Numbered from the stretch's first letter, positions 25,523-34,249 are shown. The stretch is 64,000 nt of DNA from Paraburkholderia acidipaludis NBRC 101816 (GCF_000684975.1 NZ_BAXZ01000023.1:62001-126000); one strand, 5' to 3'. Numbers and translations are program-made. Notes: a model not told the origin generated them from the sequence alone.

Positions 25523-26643
25523 GACTTGATCGCGCCGCTCATCGGGACGATTTGCGGCTTGGTGCTCTTGCCCTCATAGCGCGTCGACGTGTTGAGGTAC
25601 GGCTCGACCGTGCCCTTCGTGACGAACTTGAGGCCGCTGTTGATGTTCGCCGGCCCGACGAGTCCGCCGGAAGCGAGGAACACGAACGCCTCCATCACAG
25701 TATAGAAGCCCTGAACATAAGGCTGCTGGTCGATCGTGAAGTCGAGGAAGCCTTCGTGAATCAGCTGGACCGTCGTGGGCAGCAGGTCGAAGCCGCCGCC
25801 GTGCACGCCCTTCGCCGGCAGATTCGACTCCTTCATCACCTGCGCGACGCCCTGGGTGCTGCCGGCGTCGACGGCGAACATGCCCTTCAGGTCCTGGTGT
25901 CCCAGATAGAAGGATTTGATCTTCGAAAGCTCTTCGTTGACCGTCGCGCCCGTTGCCACGCTCTGGACCTCGATGTTCTTGCCCGACTTCTTGATCGCGT
26001 CGCTCGCGCCGTCCAGCCGCGGCTGGATGTTGAGCTGGCCCGGCGTGGCGATGAAGAGCGCCACGAGCCCGCTGTCGATCAGCGAGGCAATGCGCTCGCC
26101 CATCTGGTAGCCGGAGAGATAGAGGTCCTGACCGATGTACGCGAGGCGCGGGCTGGTTTTCCCGCGCGGCGCGTCCGCGTTGTAGGCGAACACCGGAATG
26201 CCCGCGTCGAGCGCGGCCTGGATCGGCTTGTCGAAGGCGGTGGGGTCGACGATCGGCACGGCGATCGCGTCGGCCTTGGCGGCGATCGCCGCGTTCACGG
26301 CGCGCACCATCTCGCCGGCGTCCGAGGTGGCCGAGCCGGTCCACTGGTAGTCCATGCCGAACATCGAGCAGGCGTCCTGAATGCCGTACTGCGTGGGCAC
26401 GAAGAACGGATTCGTCGTGACGTGGTTGACGAACACGATCTTCCACTTCTTGTGCCCGGGGAACGCCATTTCGGCCGCCTGCGCGGTCGAAATCAGGCCG
26501 CCCGCGCCGGCGCCCAGCGTTCCCAGCAGCGAGAGCGCCGCGCCGAGTCCCGCGCCCTGCAGCAGGCCGCGCCGTCCTGCATGAACCACGCCCTGCGTCT
26601 GGTCTTGCATCTGGTCTTGCGCATCATCCCGTTCTTGCGACAT
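25519..26643 (-). CDS. CUT2 sugar ABC transporter substrate-binding protein with Tat-like signal
   Basis: A 374-aa type I periplasmic binding protein. The N-terminus is unusually long (about 50 residues, Asp/Gln-rich), followed by AGRRGLLQGAGLGAALSLLG, which looks like a twin-arginine signal, and STAQA as the likely cleavage site. The mature protein has KIVFVNHVTTNPFFVPTQYG and IAVPIVDPTAFDKPIQAAL, typical of ribose/rhizopine-type binding proteins. The ATG at 26643 follows GGAGGAAAAG. It is the first gene of the operon with the FrcC- and FrcA-like genes and GntR. The ligand is unknown, probably a pentose or polyol. Confidence 0.85.
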   Translation of the reverse strand: MSQERDDAQDQMQDQTQGVVHAGRRGLLQGAGLGAALSLLGTLGAGAGGLISTAQAAEMAFPGHKKWKIVFVNHVTTNPFFVPTQYGIQDACSMFGMDYQWTGSATSDAGEMVRAVNAAIAAKADAIAVPIVDPTAFDKPIQAALDAGIPVFAYNADAPRGKTSPRLAYIGQDLYLSGYQMGERIASLIDSGLVALFIATPGQLNIQPRLDGASDAIKKSGKNIEVQSVATGATVNEELSKIKSFYLGHQDLKGMFAVDAGSTQGVAQVMKESNLPAKGVHGGGFDLLPTTVQLIHEGFLDFTIDQQPYVQGFYTVMEAFVFLASGGLVGPANINSGLKFVTKGTVEPYLNTSTRYEGKSTKPQIVPMSGAIKS

Positions 26644-26977
26644 CTTTTCCTCCGGTTGTTTTCGTGGGTCCGGGGCCTGTCGAAAAACTGCCGAAAAGCA
26701 GGTCCTGGCGCGTGCACATTCACGATGGCACCGGGCGGCGCGGCGGCGTTCCTGCGAACGCGGCGAATGAAAACAGTGAGACCGTGCCGGACGGTACGAC
26801 GAAGATGGTAGTGCAGTGCTTTGTTGGGGCCTAATCCACGTATACCCGTAATAAGTCGGACTATTGTCAGGTTGCGCGCGGGTTCCCCGTCCCCTCCGTG
26901 CCCGCACGCGCCGTCCATCGCCTCACGGGATGCCGGCACACTTCGAGCAAATCTGTTTTGCGGCTATCGGTTCCGGT
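26644..26977. promoter_or_regulatory. Promoter region of the Frc-like transport operon
   Basis: A 334-bp stretch between two leftward operons: the YtfQRT-YjfF operon ends at 26978 and the Frc-like operon starts at 26643. An AT-richer segment around 26830-26870 carries AGTCGGACT (26854-26862), a 9-bp odd palindrome with centre G, flanked by AATA and ATTG. A FadR-type GntR dimer could bind there. No gene or clear terminator is visible. Confidence 0.45.
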
Positions 26978-28099
26978 TCAGACGCGCGGCGGCGCCGAGG
27001 CGAGCTGGGCTTCGTCGAGCGACGTGCTGCTTTGCGGGCGCGCCGCTTTCACCGTGGGCGCGCCCATGCCGGTGCTGCCCGACTTGCGCCGCGCCGCGTG
27101 GTGTTCGGTGGCGCGCTGCATCAGACAGAACGCGCACAGCAGCGCGCCGATCACGATGCGCGTCCACCACGAGCTGAGCGTGCCGTCGAAGGTGATGAGC
27201 GTCTGGATCGTGCCGAGTATGCCTACGCCGAACACCGAACCGATCACATAACCCACGCCGCCCGTGAGCAGCGTGCCGCCGATCACGGTGGCGGCGATGG
27301 CGTCGAGCTCCATGCCTTGCGCCTGCAGCCCGTAGCCCGAGAGCACATAGAGCGTGAACACCACGCCGCCTAGCGCGGAGCAGAAGCCGGAAAGCGCATA
27401 GACGCCGATCTTCGTGCGCGCGACGGGCAGGCCCATCAGCAGTGCAGAACGTTCGTTGCCGCCGATCGCGTAGACGTTGCGGCCGAAGCGCGTGAAGTGC
27501 GCGACCACGATGGCGGCCGCGAGCATGGCGAGCGCGATGAGCGAGCCCGTGGTGAGCGAGCCGGTGCCCACAGGAATGCTGAAGCCGGCGAGCGCGTGGA
27601 AGCTCGGGTCGTTGATCGGGATGGACTGGGTGGTGATGAGAAAGCAGGTGCCGCGCGCGAGGAACATGCCCGCGAGCGTGACGATGAAGGGCTGCAGGCG
27701 GAAGTAGTGGATCAGCGCGCCCATGGCCGCGCCGTAGAGCGTGCCGCACGCCAGCACGGCCAGCACGATGAGGGCCACGGGCCAGTGCCAGCGCTCGGCC
27801 ATCACGGCGCAGAGTATCGTGGCGAGCGCGACCACGGCGCCCACCGAAAGATCGATGCCGCCCGAGATGATCACGAACGTCATGCCGATCGCGACGATCA
27901 GCAGGAAGGCGTTATCCACGAGCAGTCCGAACAATACCTGCAGCGAGAAAAAACCGGTGTACATCACGGAACCGAAGCCGAACAGGACGATGAACAACAG
28001 CACGGTGACGGCAATGGGCAGCACGCGCGGATCGACGAAGCGTGCGGCGCTGCGCCGGCACGCGGCGAGCATTGCGAGGGGCAGGGGGGAGCGGGTCAT
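26978..28099 (-). CDS. yjfF: CUT2 sugar ABC transporter permease YjfF
   Basis: A 373-aa permease with about ten membrane segments. IGMTFVIISGGIDLSVGAVV, LQPFIVTLAGMFLARGTCF and IGGTLLTGGVGYVIGSVFG follow YjfF, the second permease of the E. coli galactofuranose importer. A C-terminal cytoplasmic tail of about 45 residues (RKSGSTGMGAPTVKAARP) is an extension. It is the last gene of the ytfQ-ytfR-ytfT-yjfF order, 23 nt after ytfT. It should work with YtfT as a heterodimeric channel. Confidence 0.85.
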   Translation of the reverse strand: MTRSPLPLAMLAACRRSAARFVDPRVLPIAVTVLLFIVLFGFGSVMYTGFFSLQVLFGLLVDNAFLLIVAIGMTFVIISGGIDLSVGAVVALATILCAVMAERWHWPVALIVLAVLACGTLYGAAMGALIHYFRLQPFIVTLAGMFLARGTCFLITTQSIPINDPSFHALAGFSIPVGTGSLTTGSLIALAMLAAAIVVAHFTRFGRNVYAIGGNERSALLMGLPVARTKIGVYALSGFCSALGGVVFTLYVLSGYGLQAQGMELDAIAATVIGGTLLTGGVGYVIGSVFGVGILGTIQTLITFDGTLSSWWTRIVIGALLCAFCLMQRATEHHAARRKSGSTGMGAPTVKAARPQSSTSLDEAQLASAPPRV

Positions 28100-28122
28100 G
28101 CGCACGATTTTCTCGCGGTGTC

Positions 28123-29151
28123 CTAATAGTTGGGAGCCTGGGGCCGGCGGGCCCCGGCGAGGCGCAGCAGTTGCCGGGCGGCGAGCGCGCGCGCCGTGGG
28201 CGACTGGACCACGCTCACGACCGTCACGACCACGGCCTTGACGACGAGCGTGGCCTCGGGCGGCACGCCGATCGAATAGGTCGTGTAGGTGAGCGTCTGG
28301 ATGATGAGCGCGCCGAGCACCGTGCCCGCGAGGCTGAAGCGCCCGCCGGCGAGCGACGTGCCGCCCAGCGTCACGGCGAGGATCGCGTCGAGCTCCAGCA
28401 GCAGGCCCGCATTGTTGCCGTCGGCGCTGCGCACGTTCGAGCTGATGAGGATGCCTGCCACGGCGGCCATCACGCCGCAGAACGCATAGGTGCCGAACAC
28501 CACGAGCTGGGACGAGAGGCCGGCGAGGCGCGCGGCCACCGGATTCACGCCGATCGAGCGCACGAAGAGCCCGAGCGCCGTCTTGTTGACGATGAGCACC
28601 GTGACGAGCGTGACGGCGAGGGCGATCCAGACGTCGCACGGCACGAGCGCGAAGTAGCCGTCGCCCGCGAACAGATAGCCGGGCGCGCCGATGGGGATGA
28701 TCTGGCCGCCGGTGAGCAGCTGGGCGACGCCGCGCCCGGCCACCATCAGGATCAGCGTGGCGATGATGGGCTGCATGCCGATGAAGGCGACGAGCAGCCC
28801 GTTCCACATGCCGGCCAGCAGGCCGACCACGAGCGCCGCGCCGAAGGCGGTGGCCACGCGCGAGGGGTCGGCTTCGAGCACGATCGCGGCGGCGGCCCCG
28901 GCGATAGCCACCACGGCGCCCACCGAAATGTCGATGCCGCGCGTGGCGATCACGAGCGTCATGCCGAGCGACACGACCACGAGCGGCGCGGCGTTCATGA
29001 GGATGTCGATGGGCGCGCCGAACAGATGCCCGGACAGCAGCGTGATCGAGAGGAAATTCGAGCGGTGCGCGACATCGACTGCGAACAGACACACGAGCGT
29101 GGCCGCGGGCCAGATGAGCGGATGTCTGAGCAGCGTGGAAAGGCGGATCAT
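28123..29151 (-). CDS. ytfT: CUT2 sugar ABC transporter permease YtfT
   Basis: A 342-aa permease. LVVVSLGMTLVIATRGIDIS, MQPIIATLILMVAGRGVAQ and TLGGTSLAGGRFSLAGTVLG match YtfT. The start overlaps the ATPase stop by ATGA. A longer frame runs upstream inside ytfR, but the N-terminus MIRLSTLLRHPLIWPA fits the family. The partner permease is YjfF. E. coli YtfQRT-YjfF imports galactofuranose; next to an arabinofuranosidase and arabonate dehydratases, L-arabinofuranose is a reasonable ligand (inference). Confidence 0.87.
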   Translation of the reverse strand: MIRLSTLLRHPLIWPAATLVCLFAVDVAHRSNFLSITLLSGHLFGAPIDILMNAAPLVVVSLGMTLVIATRGIDISVGAVVAIAGAAAAIVLEADPSRVATAFGAALVVGLLAGMWNGLLVAFIGMQPIIATLILMVAGRGVAQLLTGGQIIPIGAPGYLFAGDGYFALVPCDVWIALAVTLVTVLIVNKTALGLFVRSIGVNPVAARLAGLSSQLVVFGTYAFCGVMAAVAGILISSNVRSADGNNAGLLLELDAILAVTLGGTSLAGGRFSLAGTVLGALIIQTLTYTTYSIGVPPEATLVVKAVVVTVVSVVQSPTARALAARQLLRLAGARRPQAPNY

Positions 29152-30668
29152 CGGCGACCTCCCGCGATCAGATCGTAGACTTCGTCTTCGGAACGGCCGT
29201 GGCCTTCGAGCTCGGCCACCTTGCGGCGGTCGCGCAGCACGGCGATGCGGTCGCTCACGCGCACCACCTCGCTGATCTCCGACGAAATGAAGAGTATTCC
29301 TAATCCCTTGGCGCACAGCGCGCGCACGCGGTCCATGATCTCGAACTTGGCCGCCACGTCAATGCCGCGCGTGGGCTCGTCGAGGATCAGCAGCTTCGGC
29401 TCCGTGGCGAGCCAGCGCGCGAGCAGCACCTTCTGCTGGTTGCCGCCCGAAAGGAGGCCAATGGGCTGCTCGGCGTCGCGAGCCTTGATGCCGAGTTGTG
29501 CGATGTATTGGTTCGCGAGCTCGCGCTGGCGCGCGCGCGAAATCGTGCGCCACCAGCCGCGCCGCGCCTGCAGCGCGAGAATGATGTTCTCGCGGATCGA
29601 GAGGTCCGCCACGATGCCTTCCTTCTTGCGGTCCTCGGGGCAATAGGCCATGCCGTGGCGCACCGCGTCGCGCGGCGTCGCGAGCTTCACGGTCTTGCCG
29701 CGTATCGACACGGCCCCCTGGTCCGCCCGGTCGACGCCGAACAAGAGGCGCGCCGTTTCGGTGCGCCCGGAGCCGAGCAGCCCCGCAAGGCCGAGTATCT
29801 GGCCCGGCTGCACGTCGAGGTCGAGCGGATTGAGCACGCCGCGCCGCGCCACGCCCTGTGCGCTGAGATACGGTTCGGCTGCGCGCGCCTGCGGGGCGGC
29901 GGGCGGCGCTTCCGCCTCGCCTTGCAGCTGCTCGCGCGCGATCTGCTGGCCGACCATCTTCGCCACCAGCGTCTGCACGGGCAGTTCCGCGGCGAGGTAT
30001 TCGCCCTCGCGTTCGCCGTTGCGCATCACGGTGATGCGGTCTGAAATCGCGTAGGTCTGCTCAAGAAAATGCGTCACGAAAAGAATGGCGATGCCCGAGG
30101 CCTTGAGCTTGCGCAGCACGTCGAAAAGCCGCGAGACTTCGCTGTCGTCGAGGCTGGAAGTGGGCTCGTCGAGGATCAGGATGCGCGCGTCCACCGAAAC
30201 GGCCCGCGCGATCGCCACCATCTGCTGGATCGCGATGGGGTAGGTGTCGAGCGACTGCGTGACGTCCAGCGCGAGGTTCAGATCCGCGAGCACCTCGGCC
30301 GCGCGGCGGTGGATCGTTTTCCAGTCGATCAGGCCGCGCCGCCGCGGCTGGCGGCCCGCGAAGATGTTCTCCGCAACCGAGAGATTCGGGCAGAGATTGA
30401 CCTCCTGGTAAAGCGTCTGGATGCCCGCGGCTTCCGCCTCCAGCGGCGTGGCGAAGCGCACGGGCGCGCCCGCCAGCAGGATCTCGCCGGCTTCGGGCTG
30501 ATGCACGCCCGTGAGGACGTTGATGAGCGTCGATTTGCCTGCGCCGTTCTGGCCCATCAAGGTATGGACCTCGCCGGGGTAGAGGCGGAAATCGACGTTG
30601 GCGAGCGCGCGCACACCGGGGAAGGTGCGCGAGAGGCCATGCGTTTCGAGTAGGGGCGTCGTGCTCAT
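29148..30668 (-). CDS. ytfR: CUT2 sugar ABC transporter ATP-binding protein YtfR
   Basis: A 506-aa double ABC ATPase. Walker A GQNGAGKST is at 39-47 and Walker B ILILDEPTSSLDD follows. The second domain has GLLGSGRTETARLLFG, signature LSGGNQQKVLLARW and LLILDEPTRGIDV. It powers the YtfT/YjfF channel. It lies 55 nt downstream of ytfQ, and a perfect 10-bp hairpin (30685-30708) separates the two genes. Confidence 0.9.
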   Translation of the reverse strand: MSTTPLLETHGLSRTFPGVRALANVDFRLYPGEVHTLMGQNGAGKSTLINVLTGVHQPEAGEILLAGAPVRFATPLEAEAAGIQTLYQEVNLCPNLSVAENIFAGRQPRRRGLIDWKTIHRRAAEVLADLNLALDVTQSLDTYPIAIQQMVAIARAVSVDARILILDEPTSSLDDSEVSRLFDVLRKLKASGIAILFVTHFLEQTYAISDRITVMRNGEREGEYLAAELPVQTLVAKMVGQQIAREQLQGEAEAPPAAPQARAAEPYLSAQGVARRGVLNPLDLDVQPGQILGLAGLLGSGRTETARLLFGVDRADQGAVSIRGKTVKLATPRDAVRHGMAYCPEDRKKEGIVADLSIRENIILALQARRGWWRTISRARQRELANQYIAQLGIKARDAEQPIGLLSGGNQQKVLLARWLATEPKLLILDEPTRGIDVAAKFEIMDRVRALCAKGLGILFISSEISEVVRVSDRIAVLRDRRKVAELEGHGRSEDEVYDLIAGGRR

Positions 30669-30684
30669 GAAGGCGGATGCGCGT

Positions 30685-30708
30685 GCGGCCCGGCATGCGC
30701 CGGGCCGC
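30685..30708 (-). promoter_or_regulatory. Intercistronic GC hairpin between ytfQ and ytfR
   Basis: The arms GCGGCCCGGC (30685-30694) and GCCGGGCCGC (30699-30708) are perfect complements with a 4-nt loop ATGC. It lies just after the binding-protein stop and before the ATPase start, the classic place for an element that raises binding-protein mRNA over downstream mRNA. Confidence 0.6.
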
Positions 30709-30723
30709 TTTCTCGCGTGAGGG

Positions 30724-31689
30724 TTAGTACTTGCGCGACGGCAGGATCTGCGCCGCGACGTTTTCCGGGAACACGGTCTCGTTCGTGACGATGCGCTTGG
30801 GCAACTGCTTGCCCGCCACGACGTCCTTCACGGCCTGCATGAGCTGCGGCCCGAGCAGCGGGCTGCATTCGACGTCCACGTTCATCTTGCCCGCGATCAT
30901 CGCTTCAAAGCCGCCCTTGGTCGCGTCGAACGACACCACGCTGACGTCCTTGCCGGGCTTCATGCCGGCTTCTTCCATCGCCTGGATCGCGCCGAGCGCC
31001 ATGTCGTCGTTATGCGCATAAACGACGTTGATCTTGTTTCCATACGTCTTGGCGAATGCCTCCATCACCTGCTTGCCGCCCGCGAGCGTGAAGTCGCCGC
31101 TCTGCGAAGCGATGATCTTGAACTTCGGATCGTTCTTGATGATTTCCATCAGGCCGGCGTGGCGGTCGTTCGCGGGCGCAGAGCCCACCGTGCCCTGCAG
31201 TTCCACGATATTGATGGGGCCGGGATTGTCCTTGTAGTGCTCTTCGAGCCAGCGGCCGGCGCGCCGCCCTTCTTCCATGAAGTCGGAGCCGATCATCGTG
31301 ACGTAGAGCGACGTATCCTTCACGTCGATGTTGCGGTCGGTCAGGATCACGGGAATCTTCGCGCGCTTCGCTTCCTCGAGCACCGGCTCCCAGCCCGATT
31401 CCACCACGGGCGAGAACGCGATCACGTCCACGTGCTGCGCGATGTACGAGCGGATCGCCTTGATCTGGTTTTCCTGCTTCTGCTGCGCATCCGAGAACTT
31501 CAGGTTGATGCCGGCGTCCTTCGCGGCCTCCTTGACGGATACGGTATTCGCGGTACGCCATGCGCTCTCGGCGCCCACCTGGGCGAAACCCAGGGTGATC
31601 TGTTTGTCCTGGGCGTAGCCAGGGCCCGCCGCGAGTGCGAAAGCGGTGGCCATGAGAGCGCCCGCAATCATGCGCGTTGCCAGTTTCAT
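30724..31689 (-). CDS. ytfQ: Furanose ABC transporter substrate-binding protein YtfQ
   Basis: A 321-aa periplasmic binding protein with signal peptide (MIAGALMATAFALAAGPGYA). The mature sequence KQITLGFAQVGAESAWRTAN, with DAQQKQENQIKAIRSYIAQ and YAHNDDMALGAIQAMEEAG, is strongly YtfQ-like. E. coli YtfQ binds galactofuranose; the context suggests pentofuranose binding here. AGGAGA precedes the ATG. It is divergent from the second arabonate-type dehydratase. Confidence 0.88.
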   Translation of the reverse strand: MKLATRMIAGALMATAFALAAGPGYAQDKQITLGFAQVGAESAWRTANTVSVKEAAKDAGINLKFSDAQQKQENQIKAIRSYIAQHVDVIAFSPVVESGWEPVLEEAKRAKIPVILTDRNIDVKDTSLYVTMIGSDFMEEGRRAGRWLEEHYKDNPGPINIVELQGTVGSAPANDRHAGLMEIIKNDPKFKIIASQSGDFTLAGGKQVMEAFAKTYGNKINVVYAHNDDMALGAIQAMEEAGMKPGKDVSVVSFDATKGGFEAMIAGKMNVDVECSPLLGPQLMQAVKDVVAGKQLPKRIVTNETVFPENVAAQILPSRKY

Positions 31690-31949
31690 ACATGTCTCCT
31701 GATGTAGCTTGCGTTATTTTTTCTCAAAGGGCGCTACACCCATCGTGCACCACAGCCGGACTACGTCACGAGGATTTCGCGCCATCCCAAACCTCCCGAG
31801 GAATCGGGAGATTGTTCCTTGCCGACTTCAATAGCCAAACTATATGCAGGAGATCTCACGGTTTTTATTAGCGTTTTCCCGATGATACAGGTCTATATAG
31901 TCATGCTATTTATAGTTCATTGTTACCAGATCACCAGAAAGGCACTGTC
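31690..31949. promoter_or_regulatory. Divergent ytfQ / dehydratase promoter region
   Basis: A 260-bp, AT-rich gap (most clearly 31820-31920) between divergent starts. It contains an 18-bp inverted repeat with arms CTCCCGA (31793-31799) and TCGGGAG (31804-31810). Near the dehydratase there is ATAG-N5-CTAT (31897-31909), whose T-N11-A form (31896-31908) suits a LysR protein such as the GbpR-like regulator at 14268. Confidence 0.5.
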
Positions 31950-33692
31950 ATGAGCACTCGCCCGAGGAAGCTCCGCTCGGCCGCCTGGTTCGGCGCCGCC
32001 GACAAGAACGGCTTCATGTACCGAAGCTGGATGAAGAACCAGGGCATTCCCGACCACGAATTCGACGGCAGGCCGATCATCGGCATCTGCAACACGTGGT
32101 CGGAACTCACGCCCTGCAATGCGCACTTCCGCAAGCTGGCCGAGCATGTGAAGCGCGGCGTGTCCGAGGCGGGCGGCTTTCCGGTCGAGTTCCCGGTGTT
32201 CTCGAACGGCGAGTCGAACCTGCGGCCCACCGCGATGTTCACGCGCAATCTTGCTTCGATGGATGTCGAGGAAGCCATACGCGGCAATCCTGTCGATGCC
32301 GTCGTGCTGCTCGTGGGCTGCGACAAGACCACGCCGGCGCTGCTGATGGGGGCGGCAAGCTGCGACGTGCCGGCCATCGTCGTGAGCGGCGGGCCGATGC
32401 TCAACGGCAAGCACGAAGGGCGCGATATTGGTTCGGGCACCGTAGTATGGCAACTGAGCGAGCAGGTGAAGGCGGGGCGCATCTCGATCCACGAGTTCAT
32501 GTCGGCGGAAGCCGGCATGTCGCGTTCGGCGGGCACCTGCAACACCATGGGCACGGCCTCGACGATGGCGTGCATGGCCGAGGCGCTGGGCGTGACGCTG
32601 CCGCACAATGCGGCGATTCCGGCCGTGGATGCGCGCCGCTACGTGCTGGCGCATCTTTCGGGCATGCGCATCGTGGAGATGGCGCTGGAAGACCTGAGGC
32701 TCTCGAAGCTGCTCACGCGCGAGGCCTTCGAAAACGCGATCCGCGCGAATGCCGCGATCGGCGGCTCGACGAATGCCGCGATTCACCTGAAGGCGATTGC
32801 GGGGCGCATAGGCGTGCCGCTCGAACTCGACGACTGGACGCGCCTGGGACGCGGCACGCCGACGCTGGTCGATCTGCAGCCTTCGGGGCGCTTCCTGATG
32901 GAGGAGTTCTATTACGCGGGGGGCTTGCCCGCGGTGCTGCGACGGCTGGGCGAGGCGGGGCTGATTCCGCACCCGGATGCGCTTACCGCGAACGGCAAGT
33001 CGCTCTGGGACAACGTGCGCGAAGCGCCCATACACAACCCCGAAGTGATTCGCCCGCTCGACACGCCGCTCGTGCGCGACGGCGGGCTATGTATTCTGCG
33101 CGGCAATCTCGCGCCGCGCGGCGCGGTGCTCAAGCCTTCGGCCGCCACGCCCGCGCTGCTCAAGCATCGCGGACGCGCCGTGGTGTTCGAGAATATCGAC
33201 GACTACAAGCAGCGCATTGCCGATCCCGATCTCGACGTCACGGCGGACTCGGTGCTCGTGATGAAGAATTGCGGGCCGAAGGGGTATCCGGGCATGGCCG
33301 AGGTGGGCAACATGGGCCTGCCGCCCAAGCTGCTCGCGCAGGGCGTGACCGACATGGTGCGCATTTCGGACGCGCGCATGAGCGGCACGGCTTATGGCAC
33401 GGTGGTGCTGCATGTCGCGCCCGAGGCGCGCGCGGGCGGCCCGCTTGCGATCGTGCGCGATGGCGACTGGATCGCGCTCGATTGCGAGGCCGGGACGCTG
33501 AACGTCGAGATCGGCGAAGCGGAATTGCGCGCGCGTCTGGACGCGTGGGCGAAGACGCTGGAGACGCTGCCCGAGGACCGCAGCGGCTATCGCAAGCTGT
33601 ATGTCGAACACGTGCTGCAGGCCGACGAGGGGTGCGATTTCGATTTCCTCGTGGGCTGCCGCGGCGCCGAGGTGCCGCGGCATTCGCATTGA
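31950..33692 (+). CDS. Second L-arabonate-type dehydratase (IlvD/Edd family)
   Basis: A 580-aa paralogue of the enzyme at 15344; by eye well over 80% of residues match, and the middle is nearly identical even at silent positions. The cluster cysteines (TPCNAH, GCDKTTP, GTCNTMG), the DK pair and the ARMSGT serine are all conserved. Differences concentrate at the first 20 residues, around residues 165-185 and in the last about 60 residues. It may act on L-arabonate or a related aldonate (D-fuconate, D-xylonate). It is monocistronic and divergent from ytfQ. AGAAAGG precedes ATG 31950. Confidence 0.85.
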   Translation: MSTRPRKLRSAAWFGAADKNGFMYRSWMKNQGIPDHEFDGRPIIGICNTWSELTPCNAHFRKLAEHVKRGVSEAGGFPVEFPVFSNGESNLRPTAMFTRNLASMDVEEAIRGNPVDAVVLLVGCDKTTPALLMGAASCDVPAIVVSGGPMLNGKHEGRDIGSGTVVWQLSEQVKAGRISIHEFMSAEAGMSRSAGTCNTMGTASTMACMAEALGVTLPHNAAIPAVDARRYVLAHLSGMRIVEMALEDLRLSKLLTREAFENAIRANAAIGGSTNAAIHLKAIAGRIGVPLELDDWTRLGRGTPTLVDLQPSGRFLMEEFYYAGGLPAVLRRLGEAGLIPHPDALTANGKSLWDNVREAPIHNPEVIRPLDTPLVRDGGLCILRGNLAPRGAVLKPSAATPALLKHRGRAVVFENIDDYKQRIADPDLDVTADSVLVMKNCGPKGYPGMAEVGNMGLPPKLLAQGVTDMVRISDARMSGTAYGTVVLHVAPEARAGGPLAIVRDGDWIALDCEAGTLNVEIGEAELRARLDAWAKTLETLPEDRSGYRKLYVEHVLQADEGCDFDFLVGCRGAEVPRHSH

Positions 33693-33751
33693 GCGGCAGA
33701 GCGGGCGAGGTCCCGGGCGGCTTCACAGTGGGGCTTCGCTTCAGATCCGCC

Positions 33752-34036
33752 TCAGTTCGGCGCGATGGCGGAAGGATGCTGCGCGAGCGGCGTGACTTCG
33801 ATCTTCATATATAGGAAGAGCGGCAGCGAGCTGAGGATCGTATGCAGTTCGTCGTTCGTTTCGACGTCGAACACGCTGTAGTTCGCGTACTCGCCCACCA
33901 CGCGCCACAAGTGCCGCCATTTGCCTTCGTGCTGCAGCTTCTGCGAGTACGCTTTCTCCTGGGCCACGATGGCGGCGATGTGGGCCTTGTCGGCATCGGG
34001 CGGAATCTGCACCTGCATATGGACCAGAAATAGCAT
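33752..34036 (-). CDS. Muconolactone delta-isomerase-like protein
   Basis: A 94-aa protein: MLFLVHMQVQIPPDAD at the N-terminus, then EYANYSVFDVETNDELHTIL and FLYMKIEVTPLAQHP. This is the muconolactone isomerase (CatC) ferredoxin-like fold of normal length. CatC isomerizes muconolactone in the beta-ketoadipate pathway, but no catechol-branch genes (catA, catB) are here, so a different lactone substrate is possible, for instance a sugar lactone. It converges with the dehydratase gene. Confidence 0.75.
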   Translation of the reverse strand: MLFLVHMQVQIPPDADKAHIAAIVAQEKAYSQKLQHEGKWRHLWRVVGEYANYSVFDVETNDELHTILSSLPLFLYMKIEVTPLAQHPSAIAPN

Positions 34037-34137
34037 GGGATGGGCTCCTCGGTTACGTCGTAGTCTTTACCGTGTTGCGCGTAAGGCAGCTTCAGTTTCT
34101 TCGCAGTCCTCTTTTCATACTCCGGCCACGCCGACCG

Positions 34138-34206
34138 TCATGCCGCCGCGCACGCGGCGCCAATGCCGGCGGCGGCGCCGATGATCGAGACTCGTTCTTG
34201 TGTCAT
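34138..34206 (-). pseudogene. N-terminal fragment of a short-chain dehydrogenase
   Basis: A 22-codon frame reads MTQERVSIIGAAAGIGAACA and ends in TGA. The glycine-rich pattern GxxxGIG with VSIIGAA is the start of an SDR Rossmann fold, but nothing beyond the first helix remains. It sits between the isomerase-like gene and the cyclase-family gene in the same direction. Probably a deletion relic; chance resemblance is possible with so short a stretch. Confidence 0.35.
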
Positions 34207-34249
34207 TTTCGGAGGTGCGGGGGTAACGGGTGAGTGCGGCCAGGCACGT

